The notes under the pieces are model-generated. The model did no database searches, was not told the origin of the DNA, and was given only the letters and a program-made list of their open reading frames with translations. This document shows, piece by piece, positions 1-8,862 of a DNA stretch of 61,122 nt (position 1 is its first letter; the number at the start of each line of letters is the position of its first letter). The translations under genes were made by a program, and so were the position numbers. Source of the DNA: a bacterium (GTDB lineage Bacteria; Auribacterota; UBA3054; JAPLST01); contig JAOACZ010000029.1 in the NCBI GenBank assembly GCA_026417575.1, positions 1-61,122 on the forward strand, read 5' to 3'.

Positions 1-672
1 TCAGTCAACCGCCTCTCTAAACACGTTCCCTTGCCATCCTGCCTTTCAACGCGCGCAGAGGACAAGTCTGGATGATTGGGTATTACGCAGGTTTCTTGCG
101 TTGCTTTCGCCGTCACCTCCCATGTCAAGAAAGTCAGTCAGCAGGCAACGGGACTGCAGTTGTATCTCGTGAGACAGTTTTTTCCCGCAACGATTGACAT
201 GACTCGTACTGCTGCTCCACCGTTACGATACTTTAAGTGCGGACAAAACCGGGCCCTGGTTAGCGTGCTAACACGAAAAATTTCTTCCTACGCGAGGTTC
301 CTCTTTGCTATCTGCTTTTCGTTTAGTTATTCTCGAAAACTTCTCCTCGCTACCAGCGGCAGTTTCATCAGAACACTATGACAAACCTTTGCATGTCACA
401 ACCGCCGCCTCGACGCGTGAGCAGCTTGCTACCCGCTGCCCCTTGCCGTGCCAGTGTAGCAAATCCGTAACAGTTGTGCAACCACGTTCGCAATTTCAGC
501 GTCATGACGAACGGCGATGCCACGTCCCACGAGACGAACACCCAAACTTACTCTGGTGTTTGCGCACATGTCCCGTCTTCCAACGCACGCGAGCCATGCT
601 GACGTCAAAGCCTGTCGCGACTATCGCTGGCGCTTTCCGGAGCCTCCCCTTCATTCTAACGTCCTGCAGCGA
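1..672. other. Left-edge region without a recognisable gene
   Basis: Short open frames exist on both strands, but none resembles a known family or has a convincing ribosome binding site followed by protein-like composition. A minus-strand frame ending at the extreme left edge is closed by a stop within about 15 codons, so no neighbouring gene appears to run in from the left. I see no tRNA cloverleaf, terminator or repeat here. Confidence 0.5.
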
Positions 673-701
673 TTGACTTTGTCGGTTCGGCAAGGTAGAC
701 T
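673..701 (+). promoter_or_regulatory. Sigma-70-type promoter of the rlmD-like gene
   Basis: TTGACT at 673-678, a 17-nt spacer and TAGACT at 696-701. The -10 box ends 8 nt before the ATG at 710, so transcription would start at or within a few nt of the start codon. A second, overlapping TAGACT lies at 701-706. There is no Shine-Dalgarno between the box and the ATG. Confidence 0.5.
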
Positions 702-709
702 AGACTCCG

Positions 710-1936
710 ATGTCTTCCACGGCCACGTCATCACCGGAATGCGAATTGGAAATCACCGACGTTGCCTTCGGTGGCGACGGAGTTGGACGTGTCGATGGAC
801 GAGTGGTCTTCGTACCCTTTGTTCTCGCGGGTGAGCGCGTCCGCGCACGCGTCAGTAAACGCAAGCACCGCTTTCTCTTCGCTGAACCTCTCGAAGTGCT
901 CACACCGTCGGTGCACCGCACTTGTCCCTTTTGCCCCTACTTTGGGCAATGCGGAGGCTGCCAGTATCAGCACGTCACATACGAGGAGCAGTTGCGTATC
1001 AAGCACAAACAACTTGTGGACATCCTCACCCGCCTCGGCGGCTTTTCCCCTGAACTGCCAGTTGCACCCATGCTTCCCTCCCCGCGCCAGACCCGCTACC
1101 GCAACCGCATTGACTTACACCCTGCTGCTGATGGCACCTACGGTTTTTGCGTGCGCAAGCGTCCGCGCGATATTTTCACTCTGCATGATTGCCCTTTGTT
1201 CGAATTACAGCAGGACTTTTCGCACTACCCGCTCCGCCGCCCCAACCAACTCCTTGTCGTCCGTACGCATGCAGGTGCCCCATATTGCTACTTCAAAGAC
1301 GATCGCAACAATGTTACCTCAGAGGCGTTCGATCTTGCCACCCAGGCCCCGCTTGGTGTAACGGATGCCGTGTTTGACGTCGCAGGCATGCGTCTAGTCA
1401 CTCACTACGCCAGTTTCTTTCAGGTCAACCGCTGGATTCTCCCTACTTTCCTTGACATCGTTCTGCGCACAGCGGCACCCGAACCAAGCTGGCGCGCCGT
1501 AGATCTCTATTGCGGCGTCGGCATTTTCACCCTCGCCCTCGCCCCCTACGTTGCCCAGATCACAGGTGTCGAACTGCACAGCGAGAGTATTGTGCGGGCC
1601 GACCGCAATGCCCGCGCGGCTGCGCAGACCAACGTCAGCTTTGCTGCCGAGGCGGCGGAAAGTTGGCTCGCCCGCGCCGCCACCGAGCGCCGTTCCCTCG
1701 ACCTCTGCGTCATGGATCCGCCGCGCACCGGCCTCACGAATAAAGTCGTCTCTGCCTTGAAAAAACTCGCCCCGCGTGTCATCGTCTACATCTCGTGTGG
1801 TCCCGATACGTTTGCCCGCGACGCACGCAAATTTGTTGACGCCGGGTATAACCTCACAGCTGTTCAGCCCCTTGATCTTTTTCCCCATACAAAACACTTC
1901 GAACTGGTTGCACGCTTGGAGCGGCCTCGCTCATGA
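710..1936 (+). CDS. rlmD: 23S rRNA (uracil-5-)-methyltransferase, RumA/RlmD family
   Basis: A 408-residue SAM-dependent RNA m5U methyltransferase. A TRAM-like RNA-binding domain spans about residues 11-60. Cysteines at 75, 81, 84 and 161 match the 4Fe-4S pattern of E. coli RumA (C-x5-C-x2-C plus one distant Cys). The methyltransferase fold follows, with SAM motif DLYCGVGIFT (265-274), DPPRTGL (336-342) and the catalytic Cys363 in YISCGPDTFARD. The family also contains RlmC, RlmCD and TrmA; the iron-sulfur cysteines and TRAM domain favour RlmD or a dual-function RlmCD, so the exact target uracil is uncertain. It is first in a three-gene set and overlaps rnhB by 4 nt (ATGA). Confidence 0.9.
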   Translation: MSSTATSSPECELEITDVAFGGDGVGRVDGRVVFVPFVLAGERVRARVSKRKHRFLFAEPLEVLTPSVHRTCPFCPYFGQCGGCQYQHVTYEEQLRIKHKQLVDILTRLGGFSPELPVAPMLPSPRQTRYRNRIDLHPAADGTYGFCVRKRPRDIFTLHDCPLFELQQDFSHYPLRRPNQLLVVRTHAGAPYCYFKDDRNNVTSEAFDLATQAPLGVTDAVFDVAGMRLVTHYASFFQVNRWILPTFLDIVLRTAAPEPSWRAVDLYCGVGIFTLALAPYVAQITGVELHSESIVRADRNARAAAQTNVSFAAEAAESWLARAATERRSLDLCVMDPPRTGLTNKVVSALKKLAPRVIVYISCGPDTFARDARKFVDAGYNLTAVQPLDLFPHTKHFELVARLERPRS

Positions 1937-2655
1937 GCCGGCGCAATCACGATAATTTGGTAGCGCGTCGCGCACAACTCCTCGCTTACGAAACAACCTT
2001 GCGCGCACGTGGGTACACGCGGATCGCAGGCGTAGATGAGGCCGGTCGCGGGCCGCTCGCCGGCCCTGTCGTCGCCGCCGCTGCTTTCTGCCGCGTAGAC
2101 CTCGCCGCCGATGATGGCCGCTACGCCTGGACTGCGCGTATCTTTGATTCCAAGCACCTTTCGCCCATTGAACGGGAAGAACTCTACGCGCTCATCTGCG
2201 CCGATGAGAGCCCCTTTATCGTCGCTGTTGGCAGCGTCGATCATACGATGATTGACGCTCTCAACATTCTCCGTGCCACCCATCACGCCATGCGCATAGC
2301 GGTCGGAAGCTTGATCCTCCCGCCAGACTATCTTCTTGTTGACGGCACACTTATCCCCGGTCTTACAATCCCGCAGGAAAAAGTCATTCACGGTGATCGT
2401 ACGTGTCTATGCATCGCAGCCGCCTCCATCGTCGCCAAAGTGACGCGCGACCGCATCATGGACACGTACGCCCGCCAGTATCCCCAGTACGGCTTCGAAC
2501 GTCATAAAGGCTATGGTACCCCTGAGCATCTTGCTGCGCTACGTCGTGAAGGTCGTTGCCCGATTCATCGCCGGACATTCCACATCGCCGGCCTCGACCC
2601 TGAGGCCGCCCTCCCGCGCTGCCGCAGGCACCCACGGCGAGCTCCTCGCGGCTGA
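1933..2655 (+). CDS. rnhB: Ribonuclease HII
   Basis: A 240-residue RNase HII that removes RNA from RNA-DNA hybrids and single misincorporated ribonucleotides. The N-terminal signature GVDEAGRGPLAGPVVAAA carries Asp35 and Glu36. Asp72 (FDSKHLS), Asp137 (LLVDG) and Asp155 (HGDRTCLCIAAASIVAKV) complete the acidic metal site. The start codon overlaps the stop of the upstream methyltransferase by 4 nt, which suggests translational coupling. The C-terminal 20 or so residues are arginine- and proline-rich and lie where the yraN reading frame overlaps, so the tail may be shaped by the overlap rather than by function. Confidence 0.95.
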   Translation: MSRRNHDNLVARRAQLLAYETTLRARGYTRIAGVDEAGRGPLAGPVVAAAAFCRVDLAADDGRYAWTARIFDSKHLSPIEREELYALICADESPFIVAVGSVDHTMIDALNILRATHHAMRIAVGSLILPPDYLLVDGTLIPGLTIPQEKVIHGDRTCLCIAAASIVAKVTRDRIMDTYARQYPQYGFERHKGYGTPEHLAALRREGRCPIHRRTFHIAGLDPEAALPRCRRHPRRAPRG

Positions 2656-2992
2656 CTTCTTGCGTCACCGCGGCCTGCGCATCCTCCAACGCAACTATCG
2701 CTGCCCCCACGGCGAAATTGACCTCGTCGCTGAAGACGGCCCCACCCTCGTCTTCGTTGAAGTCAAAACGCGCGCCGCCGAAAGTGATGAACTCCCCGAA
2801 GCCGCGCTCACCCCGCGCAAACGCCACCGCCTCTGCCGTGCCGCACGCCACTTCATGCAGACGTTCCACACCGGCGACCGTCTCTTTCGTTTCGACCTCG
2901 TCGGCATAGAACTCTTCCCTGACGGCTCCCATCGCATCCACCATTGGTCCAACATCATCAATTACCAACAGAACCTACGGCGTAGGCATTGA
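2513..2992 (+). CDS. yraN: YraN/UPF0102 family nuclease-like protein
   Basis: A small protein of the YraN (UPF0102) family, a predicted endonuclease-fold protein of uncertain role often encoded beside rnhB. The conserved core starts near GTHGELLAADFL and continues with NYRCPHGEIDLVAEDG and LVFVEVKTR; the E, D and E-x-K residues form the PD-(D/E)xK-like site. The frame overlaps the end of rnhB out of frame. ATG 2513 gives 159 residues; GTG 2546 is an alternative, and the true start is uncertain because the first 40 or so residues are not family-like. The gene ends 233 bp before the convergent cysK. Confidence 0.8.
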   Translation: MVPLSILLRYVVKVVARFIAGHSTSPASTLRPPSRAAAGTHGELLAADFLRHRGLRILQRNYRCPHGEIDLVAEDGPTLVFVEVKTRAAESDELPEAALTPRKRHRLCRAARHFMQTFHTGDRLFRFDLVGIELFPDGSHRIHHWSNIINYQQNLRRRH

Positions 2993-3224
2993 CGCAACAC
3001 ATGAGCTTACCCGGACCTCTATTCTTGCATTGCATCGCCTGGCGCGCCATTTCACCGCGTTCGTGAGAACACGCACGGGGACAGATGATCATCACACCGT
3101 CAGTTCACGCTGAGCAGCGCACCCATCCACACAGCATGGTACCCATGCGACTGGCTTTCTTCCCGCTTCTGCGTACTTAGTCCCGCCGCAAGCGCCTGTT
3201 ACCTCTAACCGCCGCGTCGCGGGC

Positions 3225-4160
3225 TTAGCCGCTCATGAACTGTTGAAACATCCACGTCGATAAATACCGCTCGCCGGTGTCGCAAATAACCGTCACGATC
3301 AGTTTGCCTTTGTTTTCAGGTCGTTTGGCAACTTCCAGGGCCGCCCACACATTCGCTCCTGCGGAAATGCCCGCTAAAATGCCTTCTTCACGCGCAAGTG
3401 CCCGCGAGGTTTCTCCGGCATCTTCATGGCGAGCAAGGATGATCTCATCAATCAAATCCCGTCGTAACACCTCCGGGACGAATCCCGGCCCGATCCCTTG
3501 AATCTTGTGCGGAGCTGGCGAGCCCCCCGACAGTACAGGTGAATCGACCGGCTCAACTGCAATTGCCTTGAACCCAGGCTTGCGCGGCTTAATCACTTCT
3601 GCCACACCTGTGATCGTACCGCCCGTGCCCACCCCCGCCACAAAAATATCAATCGCCCCCTCCGTATCGCGCCAAATCTCTTCCGCCGTCGTCGCGCGAT
3701 GGATTGCCGGATTAGCCGGGTTCTTAAACTGTTGAGGCATGTACGCTCCTGGAGTTTCCGCAAGCAGTTGCTCTGCCCGCTCCACCGCGCCGCGCATGCC
3801 TTTCTCCCCCGGTGTCAAAACAATCTCTGCCCCGAGGATCCTCAGCAACGCCCGGCGCTCCAGGCTCATCGTCTCCGGCATGGTCAGAATCAATTTGTAT
3901 CCCCGCGCCGCAGCTACAAACGCCAAAGCAATCCCTGTGTTTCCACTCGTAGGCTCAATAATTACTCCCCCGGGCTTTAACGCGCCACTTTTTTCGGCAG
4001 CGTTGATCATCGCTACGCCAATCCGGTCCTTAACGCTGCCAAGTGGATTGTGTGATTCCATTTTTACCGCCACGATACCTGGCAAACCCTTCGACAGCCG
4101 GTTAAGCCGTACGAGCGGCGTGTTGCCAACGGCGTGGGTGATGTCAGGAAGCATACTCAT
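3225..4160 (-). CDS. cysK: Cysteine synthase A (O-acetylserine sulfhydrylase)
   Basis: A 311-residue PLP enzyme that makes cysteine from O-acetylserine and sulfide. The PLP lysine is in NPLGSVKDR (Lys44). The substrate loop [13 protein letters not shown] and the phosphate-binding GTGGTITG region are intact. The ATG at 4160 was chosen over a GTG at 4166; AGAGGTG lies just upstream. It sits 20 nt after the Rrf2-type regulator and is almost certainly co-transcribed with it. This arrangement parallels iscR-like and CymR-like control of cysteine synthesis. It ends convergently with yraN; no clear rho-independent terminator is visible between them. Confidence 0.93.
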   Translation of the reverse strand: MSMLPDITHAVGNTPLVRLNRLSKGLPGIVAVKMESHNPLGSVKDRIGVAMINAAEKSGALKPGGVIIEPTSGNTGIALAFVAAARGYKLILTMPETMSLERRALLRILGAEIVLTPGEKGMRGAVERAEQLLAETPGAYMPQQFKNPANPAIHRATTAEEIWRDTEGAIDIFVAGVGTGGTITGVAEVIKPRKPGFKAIAVEPVDSPVLSGGSPAPHKIQGIGPGFVPEVLRRDLIDEIILARHEDAGETSRALAREEGILAGISAGANVWAALEVAKRPENKGKLIVTVICDTGERYLSTWMFQQFMSG

Positions 4161-4180
4161 ACACACCTCTTTTGTGTAGG

Positions 4181-4621
4181 TTAAATCTCGTAGGTTAACG
4201 CAGAAGAGATCTGACGTTGATAAGCTTCTGCAAGGCTGGCAAGAGTAATGCCCGCCAAAGTCTGCCTGATGGTCTTTTCCAGAGTGCGCCAGACCTCACG
4301 CTCAATGCACACCGCCCCAGGCGTTGACTGATGCGTACCGCGCTCCGGCCGGACCACTTCTATATCACCTTGTAACACGCGGACGATGTCAAGTACAGTG
4401 ATCTGGGCAGGGGGTTTCGCCAGTCTGTAGCCACCATGCGTGCCGCGCGTCGAGTCAATCAAACCGTGGGCGCGCAGCGGGATGGCAATCAAACTGAGAT
4501 ACTTTTCAGACAGGTTCTCCCGCCGGGCAATGTCATGCAAAAAAGCATAGCCTTGGCCAGTGCGCAAAGCAAGCTGCAACATCAGGCGGACACCGTATTG
4601 AACACGCGTAGGAATTTTCAT
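4181..4621 (-). CDS. Rrf2 family transcriptional regulator (CymR-like)
   Basis: A 146-residue Rrf2-family repressor. The winged helix-turn-helix covers about residues 1-75, with the family signatures [17 protein letters not shown] and [15 protein letters not shown]. Only one cysteine (GAVCIERE) lies in the region where IscR and NsrR carry three cluster ligands, so an iron-sulfur cluster is unlikely. That makes it more like CymR, which senses cysteine supply through cysteine synthase in Bacillus. Linkage to cysK supports a role in sulfur or cysteine homeostasis. The promoter contains a dyad at the start site, suggesting autoregulation. Confidence 0.88.
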   Translation of the reverse strand: MKIPTRVQYGVRLMLQLALRTGQGYAFLHDIARRENLSEKYLSLIAIPLRAHGLIDSTRGTHGGYRLAKPPAQITVLDIVRVLQGDIEVVRPERGTHQSTPGAVCIEREVWRTLEKTIRQTLAGITLASLAEAYQRQISSALTYEI

Positions 4622-4640
4622 CGCTCATCAAACTATTGTT

Positions 4641-4657
4641 ACTATCGTTTTGGTAGT
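4641..4657 (-). promoter_or_regulatory. Candidate Rrf2 operator (dyad)
   Basis: ACTATCGTTTTGGTAGT is an imperfect dyad: ACTATC and GGTAGT flank 5 nt, with one mismatch. It begins directly downstream of the -10 box and covers the predicted transcription start of the Rrf2-cysK operon. Position and symmetry suit an autorepressor site; binding is inferred, not shown. Confidence 0.45.
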
Positions 4658-4686
4658 ATTTTAGCACAGAGGAAAAGTTTTGTCAA
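4658..4686 (-). promoter_or_regulatory. Sigma-70 promoter of the Rrf2-cysK operon
   Basis: On the minus strand TTGACA (4686-4681), exactly 17 nt, then TAAAAT (4663-4658). The -35 box is a perfect consensus. The predicted start near 4651 leaves a leader of about 30 nt before the ATG at 4621. Confidence 0.7.
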
Positions 4687-4845
4687 GAGAGGAGCACGCA
4701 GGGCGGCGGTATGTGTTCTGACGTATATCAGCAGCTCCCGCCGCCGATTTTGCGCGCCAACCAGCTCGGGGCTTTCTCTACGGCTCGCGTTCGCTCCAAC
4801 AACCACAGCCCAAACCCCACCGACACCCGCGGTTTTACTTTTCTT

Positions 4846-5240
4846 GGAGGGGCACCGGCCCCGGTGCCCCAAGCTGTCACATGAACCGCGGCGCCGCCCA
4901 ATTGACCAGAACCAGTCTTATGGAGAGGCGCGGGCCTCCGTGCCCACAATGGTGCGTGAAACCAGACAAACGCGCGATTTCCGTTGCTCCCATGTGATGC
5001 AGGGGCACCGGCCCCGGTGCCCGCGGATTTGACACGTGTTCGATCGCGCGGACCCGAGCGTTCAAGCGACATTTTTCGTTGATTGCAGATGGCGGTTTGG
5101 GTCGGTTGGGTTCGCGCTGAGGATGTTCATGTGAGGAGGCGGTCGCCGAGGCCGGCGCCCCTCCATCACGAAGGTGATGCGAATTCCACGCGGAACAGCC
5201 GGACGGGGAGAGTCGGGCACTGGGGCTGGTGCCCCTTCAT
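4846..5240. repeat. Array of imperfect GC-rich palindromes, mostly spaced about 76 bp
   Basis: The core GGGGCACCGGCCCCGGTGCC occurs at 4850-4869 and again at 5002-5021. Each copy can form a 9-10 bp stem with almost no loop. Diverged relatives lie at about 4921-4946, 5134-5162 and 5212-5236. Spacings are close to 76 nt for most neighbours, with one longer interval. Short flanking words resembling CATGTGA and GTGAAA recur near the palindromes. No associated REP-type transposase is seen in the window. Confidence 0.55.
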
Positions 5241-5374
5241 GAAAGAACACGTGAAATTCGGCCACCAGGACAGGTGTGAGTTCAATCAACGATTTTTGTT
5301 GATTGCAGACGGCAGTTTATGGCGATTGAGGTTATGCGAGGTGTATTTGCACGACGACCTGGTCGCCGAGGCCG
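5071..5374. repeat. Decayed 220-bp direct repeat
   Basis: The word GTTGATTGCAGAYGGCRGTT recurs at 5078-5097 and 5298-5317, and GGTCGCCGAGGCCG recurs at 5141-5154 and 5361-5374, both with a 220-nt offset. A worn third copy of the first word lies near 5486-5502. The second copy is preceded by the hairpin AATCAAC-N7-GTTGATT at 5284-5304. The sequence between matching words has largely diverged. Confidence 0.5.
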
Positions 5375-5721
5375 TCAGCCATCTGGCAAAGGTGGGTCCG
5401 TGAACGGCACACGGGCGTTATTTTACGCGCCACGGCGGGTAAGGAGGCCATTGTCTCTCGCGAATGATCTCATACAACACGAAATGTCGTTTGCAGACGA
5501 CAGTACATGTCATTTGATAGCCCACTGTCCCTCGCCGTGAATGCATGCACAATCTGCGGGCACGCGAGCGATCGGCTGTCCCTTCCAGTGATTCTCACGA
5601 AGAACCGCGTTGCCTGCACATAGTTGGCAACGGTGATGGAACAAGGTCTGACGCAAACAGCATGCATTGTGGTTGGTGGGTGTGCCCGAGCTGAGGTCAA
5701 GATCGCGCGAAAGTAGCGATG

Positions 5722-6744
5722 TTAGGCGATGCCCGGTCCGAAAAGGGCCTGCACACATGCTGCAAAGGTTGGAGGCAACGGTGCGACAAAAGTGAGCAAC
5801 TCGCGAGAAGTGGGGTGCTGACAGGAGAATTTCCATGCGTGGAGAAGATGCCCTGTGATTTGCAAGTCGGCGATTACGCACTGGCGTTCGCGGCCGTAGA
5901 GTTTGTCGGCGATGATCGGATGGCCGACAGCGGCAAGGTGGACACGAATTTGGTGAGTACGACCGGTGATAAGGCGCACAGTGACGAGCGACGCGCCGTG
6001 GAGTAGGTCATGGGTAAACGGGGTGCTGGCCTCGACGTAGTACGAGGAGTGGGCAGGCAAGCCACCTTCGCGCACCACGTCTTGTTTCAGACGGATGTGG
6101 GAATAGCGGCTGTCCCCAATAGGCAGGTCGATGTTGCCTTCACGTGGGGCCATGACGCCATGCACGAGAGCGCGATAGGTTTTTACAACGCGGCGCTGTT
6201 CGATTTGTAAGCCGAGGTGGACGCGGGCTGCGTCGGTTTTGGCGAGCACCAGCACACCACTCGTCTCTTTATCCAGGCGGTGAACGGGGCGCGGGAGGTA
6301 CGATGCGTGCGGGTAGCGAGCGTGCACCGCGTTGAGGAGAGTGTCGTAGAGATGCACTCCGGTAGGATGAACAACCACGCCAGGCGGTTTGTTAAGGACA
6401 AGAAGAACGTCATCCTCGAACAGGATGTCGAGTGCGGCAGGATTGGGGGGGACGTAGGCTTGTTGGTGGCGGGCGAGGTGTAATTCGATGACGTCACCGG
6501 GAGAAAGTTGGCGTGAGGGGCGGGCAGGCTTTGCGTTCACGAGCACCTCGCCGCGTTCGATCATGGTCTGAAAGAACACACGGGAGCGCCAGGGCAAGCG
6601 GCGAGCAAGGTAGCGATCGAGGCGATCGGGGAGCTCGTCGGCGGCGACGGTGAAGGTCGCGCGATCAACGGGCTGCGCGAGGTTGGCGCTGGTGCGTGGG
6701 AGACGCGCTGGTCGCGCTGGTAGGAGCGAGGAACGGTTCGGCAT
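5722..6744 (-). CDS. rluD: RluA-family 23S rRNA pseudouridine synthase (RluD-like)
   Basis: A 340-residue pseudouridine synthase. An S4-like RNA-binding domain spans about residues 30-90 (DELPDRLDRYLARRLP). The catalytic domain carries the signature PVHRLDKETSGVLVLAK with nucleophile Asp158 and the later motif LITGRTHQIRVHLA. Length and the S4 domain favour RluD, which modifies helix 69 of 23S rRNA, but RluC-type specificity cannot be excluded. The ATG at 6744 lies 80 nt inside the lemA-like gene; no in-frame start nearer the conserved domain was found, so the overlap seems real. It is last in the pdaD operon. Confidence 0.88.
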   Translation of the reverse strand: MPNRSSLLPARPARLPRTSANLAQPVDRATFTVAADELPDRLDRYLARRLPWRSRVFFQTMIERGEVLVNAKPARPSRQLSPGDVIELHLARHQQAYVPPNPAALDILFEDDVLLVLNKPPGVVVHPTGVHLYDTLLNAVHARYPHASYLPRPVHRLDKETSGVLVLAKTDAARVHLGLQIEQRRVVKTYRALVHGVMAPREGNIDLPIGDSRYSHIRLKQDVVREGGLPAHSSYYVEASTPFTHDLLHGASLVTVRLITGRTHQIRVHLAAVGHPIIADKLYGRERQCVIADLQITGHLLHAWKFSCQHPTSRELLTFVAPLPPTFAACVQALFGPGIA

Positions 6745-7246
6745 TGGTCATGCCCATCATCGAGCGCCAAAACGCCGGCTGCGGCGACGCCAAGAGTTGG
6801 TTGAAGTCAGCCACCGCAGAGTTGTATTGGAGTTGCAAATAGGCAATTCGCTGCGTTGTGTCATTCAAGGCCGTCATCACGTCGCGATATTTGAGATGGG
6901 ATCGGGCACGTGGATGCGCTGAGATTTCGGCCGCCATACTCTGCAAGGCACTTTGCAGGGCAGCATGGGCGCGGGCCATGCCGAGTGGCGAATGTTGCTG
7001 CTCAAGTTGCGTGCGCGCCTGTTCTGCGTAGGTAACAATGTATGGCCCGTTCGTGCCGAAACGATAGTACAGCGCGGCAACGCTCGGCAGGAGCTGAGCC
7101 AGGTTCATTACCTCTTGGACGAGCTGGACGCGCGCGTGGCGCACGCGTGTCTCGGCATCCGCACACGCCATGTACGTGGCCGAGAAGGAGAAGAAGACGG
7201 CTAACATCGCCGCGATGAAAAGGAGCAAAAATAAAACGTACTTCAT
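6665..7246 (-). CDS. LemA family protein
   Basis: A 193-residue protein with an N-terminal membrane anchor ([20 protein letters not shown]) and an extracytoplasmic helical bundle. The C-terminal part, with a YLQLQYNSAVADFNQLL-like helix followed by a conserved FW/GM patch, matches the LemA family, whose function is not established. The start was set at ATG 7246, which overlaps the upstream gene's stop by 4 nt (ATGA); the open frame runs further upstream but only as translated overlap. The C-terminal 26 codons overlap rluD out of frame. Confidence 0.75.
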   Translation of the reverse strand: MKYVLFLLLFIAAMLAVFFSFSATYMACADAETRVRHARVQLVQEVMNLAQLLPSVAALYYRFGTNGPYIVTYAEQARTQLEQQHSPLGMARAHAALQSALQSMAAEISAHPRARSHLKYRDVMTALNDTTQRIAYLQLQYNSAVADFNQLLASPQPAFWRSMMGMTNAEPFLAPTSATSASPTHQRQPRAAR

Positions 7247-8223
7247 CGGGCCACGCTCACCTCGCGTATTCGTACCCCCTCGAGAGCAAAGGCAATACCA
7301 CCGAGAGCACTTCCCATAATGCTCACCACTCGCACGAGCACGATCGCAGCGAGTGTCAGAGCGCGATCGTAACCCATCATGTTCGCCAGCACCAAGACGT
7401 ACAGGCCTTCGCGAACGCCGGTTGTCTCTAACGTGATAGGAATCACGCCGAGCATCGAGGTTACCTGCATCAGGGCGAAGATTAGCAAAAAAGGAGCATG
7501 GAGGCCTGTCGCTTGCATGATCCAATACGTCACGCCGCCCAACACTACTTGATAGAGCAGTGAGACGAGAAACACGTACACGAGCACGCTACGATGGGCA
7601 CGGTAGGCATACACGCTTTGAAAAAAAAGCTGTAGTAATCTGCTGAGCGTGCTCCAGCGCACGCGGGCGATAAGGCGCTCTGCCAGCCGCGCAGCTCGCG
7701 CATTAAAGCAGATCAACGTGATCCCGATGAACACCAACGCTAGCACTAACGTACCAATTACGACCACTGGCAGTGCTGCAAACGTTTTCGCCAAGAGCGC
7801 CATGGAGGAGACCGCCAGTGCTGTCATTGCCAGGAACCCCAGCAACCGCTCCACAAAAACACTGCTGAGCGCACGCTCCCAAGCGCAGCCACTCCGCCGT
7901 ACCAACACGATTCGGACTATGTCACCCCCCACGCTGCTCGGCAAAAAATTGTTGAAGAAGAACCCGATGAGATAATAGCGGAATAAGCGCCAGATGTCAA
8001 CCTGATGTCCCTCTGCCTGCAACAGCATTTGCCAGCGCCACGCGACAATGCCCATGCTAGCCACGTAAGCGGTGAGCGCGCCCAGGAGAGCGGGGAGATG
8101 TGCCCGGCGCATTGCGTGCCACGTCGCCACGGGATCGCACAGCCACGCCATCAGGGCCAGCAGGGCGAGACTACTAGCGAGCCGCAGCACCGTGCGCAGA
8201 TGTCGCCGCGGTCCTCCCGTCAT
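7243..8223 (-). CDS. Lysylphosphatidylglycerol synthase/flippase-like membrane protein (UPF0104)
   Basis: A 326-residue polytopic membrane protein with about seven to eight hydrophobic segments. It matches the UPF0104 / LPG synthase transmembrane family by the block [22 protein letters not shown] and the C-terminal [16 protein letters not shown]. Stand-alone members lack the aminoacyl transferase domain of MprF and are thought to be lipid or isoprenoid-glycan flippases or membrane-modifying proteins; the substrate here is unknown. It overlaps pdaD and lemA by 4 nt at either end, so the three are translationally coupled. Confidence 0.8.
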   Translation of the reverse strand: MTGGPRRHLRTVLRLASSLALLALMAWLCDPVATWHAMRRAHLPALLGALTAYVASMGIVAWRWQMLLQAEGHQVDIWRLFRYYLIGFFFNNFLPSSVGGDIVRIVLVRRSGCAWERALSSVFVERLLGFLAMTALAVSSMALLAKTFAALPVVVIGTLVLALVFIGITLICFNARAARLAERLIARVRWSTLSRLLQLFFQSVYAYRAHRSVLVYVFLVSLLYQVVLGGVTYWIMQATGLHAPFLLIFALMQVTSMLGVIPITLETTGVREGLYVLVLANMMGYDRALTLAAIVLVRVVSIMGSALGGIAFALEGVRIREVSVAR

Positions 8224-8762
8224 TCAAGGAACACGGCCGCGGCGATCACGGTGGTCCACAGACCGTGTTTGTTGCCACGCGCTGATTGGGTGACATTGGA
8301 AGTGCGAATAAATTGTTTGCTCATCTTGTAGAGCTTTTTGCGCTCGTCCCATGCTGTATCAGGATCCAGGTCAATTCCTAATGTCGTTGCCAACATCGTG
8401 GCCGCCAGATCTTCTGCGTAATCGCCAGCCGCCTCGTCGGTTTGTCCATACCCGTGATGCTCGGAGAGATAGCCATATTGCTCACCCGAGGCTGGCTGCG
8501 CCAGTCCAATCGAAGCAACAACCTGCCGGCCTGGCTCGTTGGTCTCGGCACGAGCCATTACAACAAACGTGATTGCGCCTGGCCGCAACAGTTCGAGACC
8601 TTTTTTCAGTGGTATCACTTTACATTTAGGCGGCAAAATACTTGACACAGTGACTAGGTTACAATGCGCAATTCCAGCACTCCGCAAGGCCGCCTCGAAA
8701 CTTTGCAAGCGTTCTTTGTGCACACCCACACCTTTGGTGAAAAAAACACGCCGTGGAATCAT
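8220..8762 (-). CDS. pdaD: Pyruvoyl-dependent arginine decarboxylase
   Basis: A 180-residue proenzyme of the archaeal/chlamydial PdaD family, converting arginine to agmatine, either the first step to polyamines or an acid-resistance reaction. The self-cleavage site is in [11 protein letters not shown]: cleavage between Ser40 and Ser41 would turn Ser41 into the pyruvoyl cofactor. Other family blocks are [12 protein letters not shown] and [25 protein letters not shown]. It leads a four-gene operon. An AGGA sits about 7 nt before the ATG. No agmatine ureohydrolase or antiporter is nearby, so the downstream pathway is not visible. Confidence 0.93.
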   Translation of the reverse strand: MIPRRVFFTKGVGVHKERLQSFEAALRSAGIAHCNLVTVSSILPPKCKVIPLKKGLELLRPGAITFVVMARAETNEPGRQVVASIGLAQPASGEQYGYLSEHHGYGQTDEAAGDYAEDLAATMLATTLGIDLDPDTAWDERKKLYKMSKQFIRTSNVTQSARGNKHGLWTTVIAAAVFLE

Positions 8763-8862
8763 CGTTCTATCCTGACATGCGGGTTACACGTCTTTGCACA
8801 CACGTTCGCGGTGCCTACGAGCGACGCGCGGTACTGCTCACACTTCCACGCACAAGCCGCTC

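Larger units (their letters stand above)
4687..5721. other. Gene-free 1-kb region with degenerate repeats
   Basis: No open frame here resembles a protein family; the short frames simply read through the repeats, giving recurring Gly/Arg/Pro-rich peptides in several frames. The region holds an array of GC-rich imperfect palindromes and a decayed longer repeat, described separately. From about 5520 to 5721 I see nothing identifiable. Confidence 0.5.

Noticed and set aside
4846-5390. CRISPR array
   Set aside because: The repeats are palindromic and diverged, with unequal spacers that themselves share words; no cas genes are in the window.
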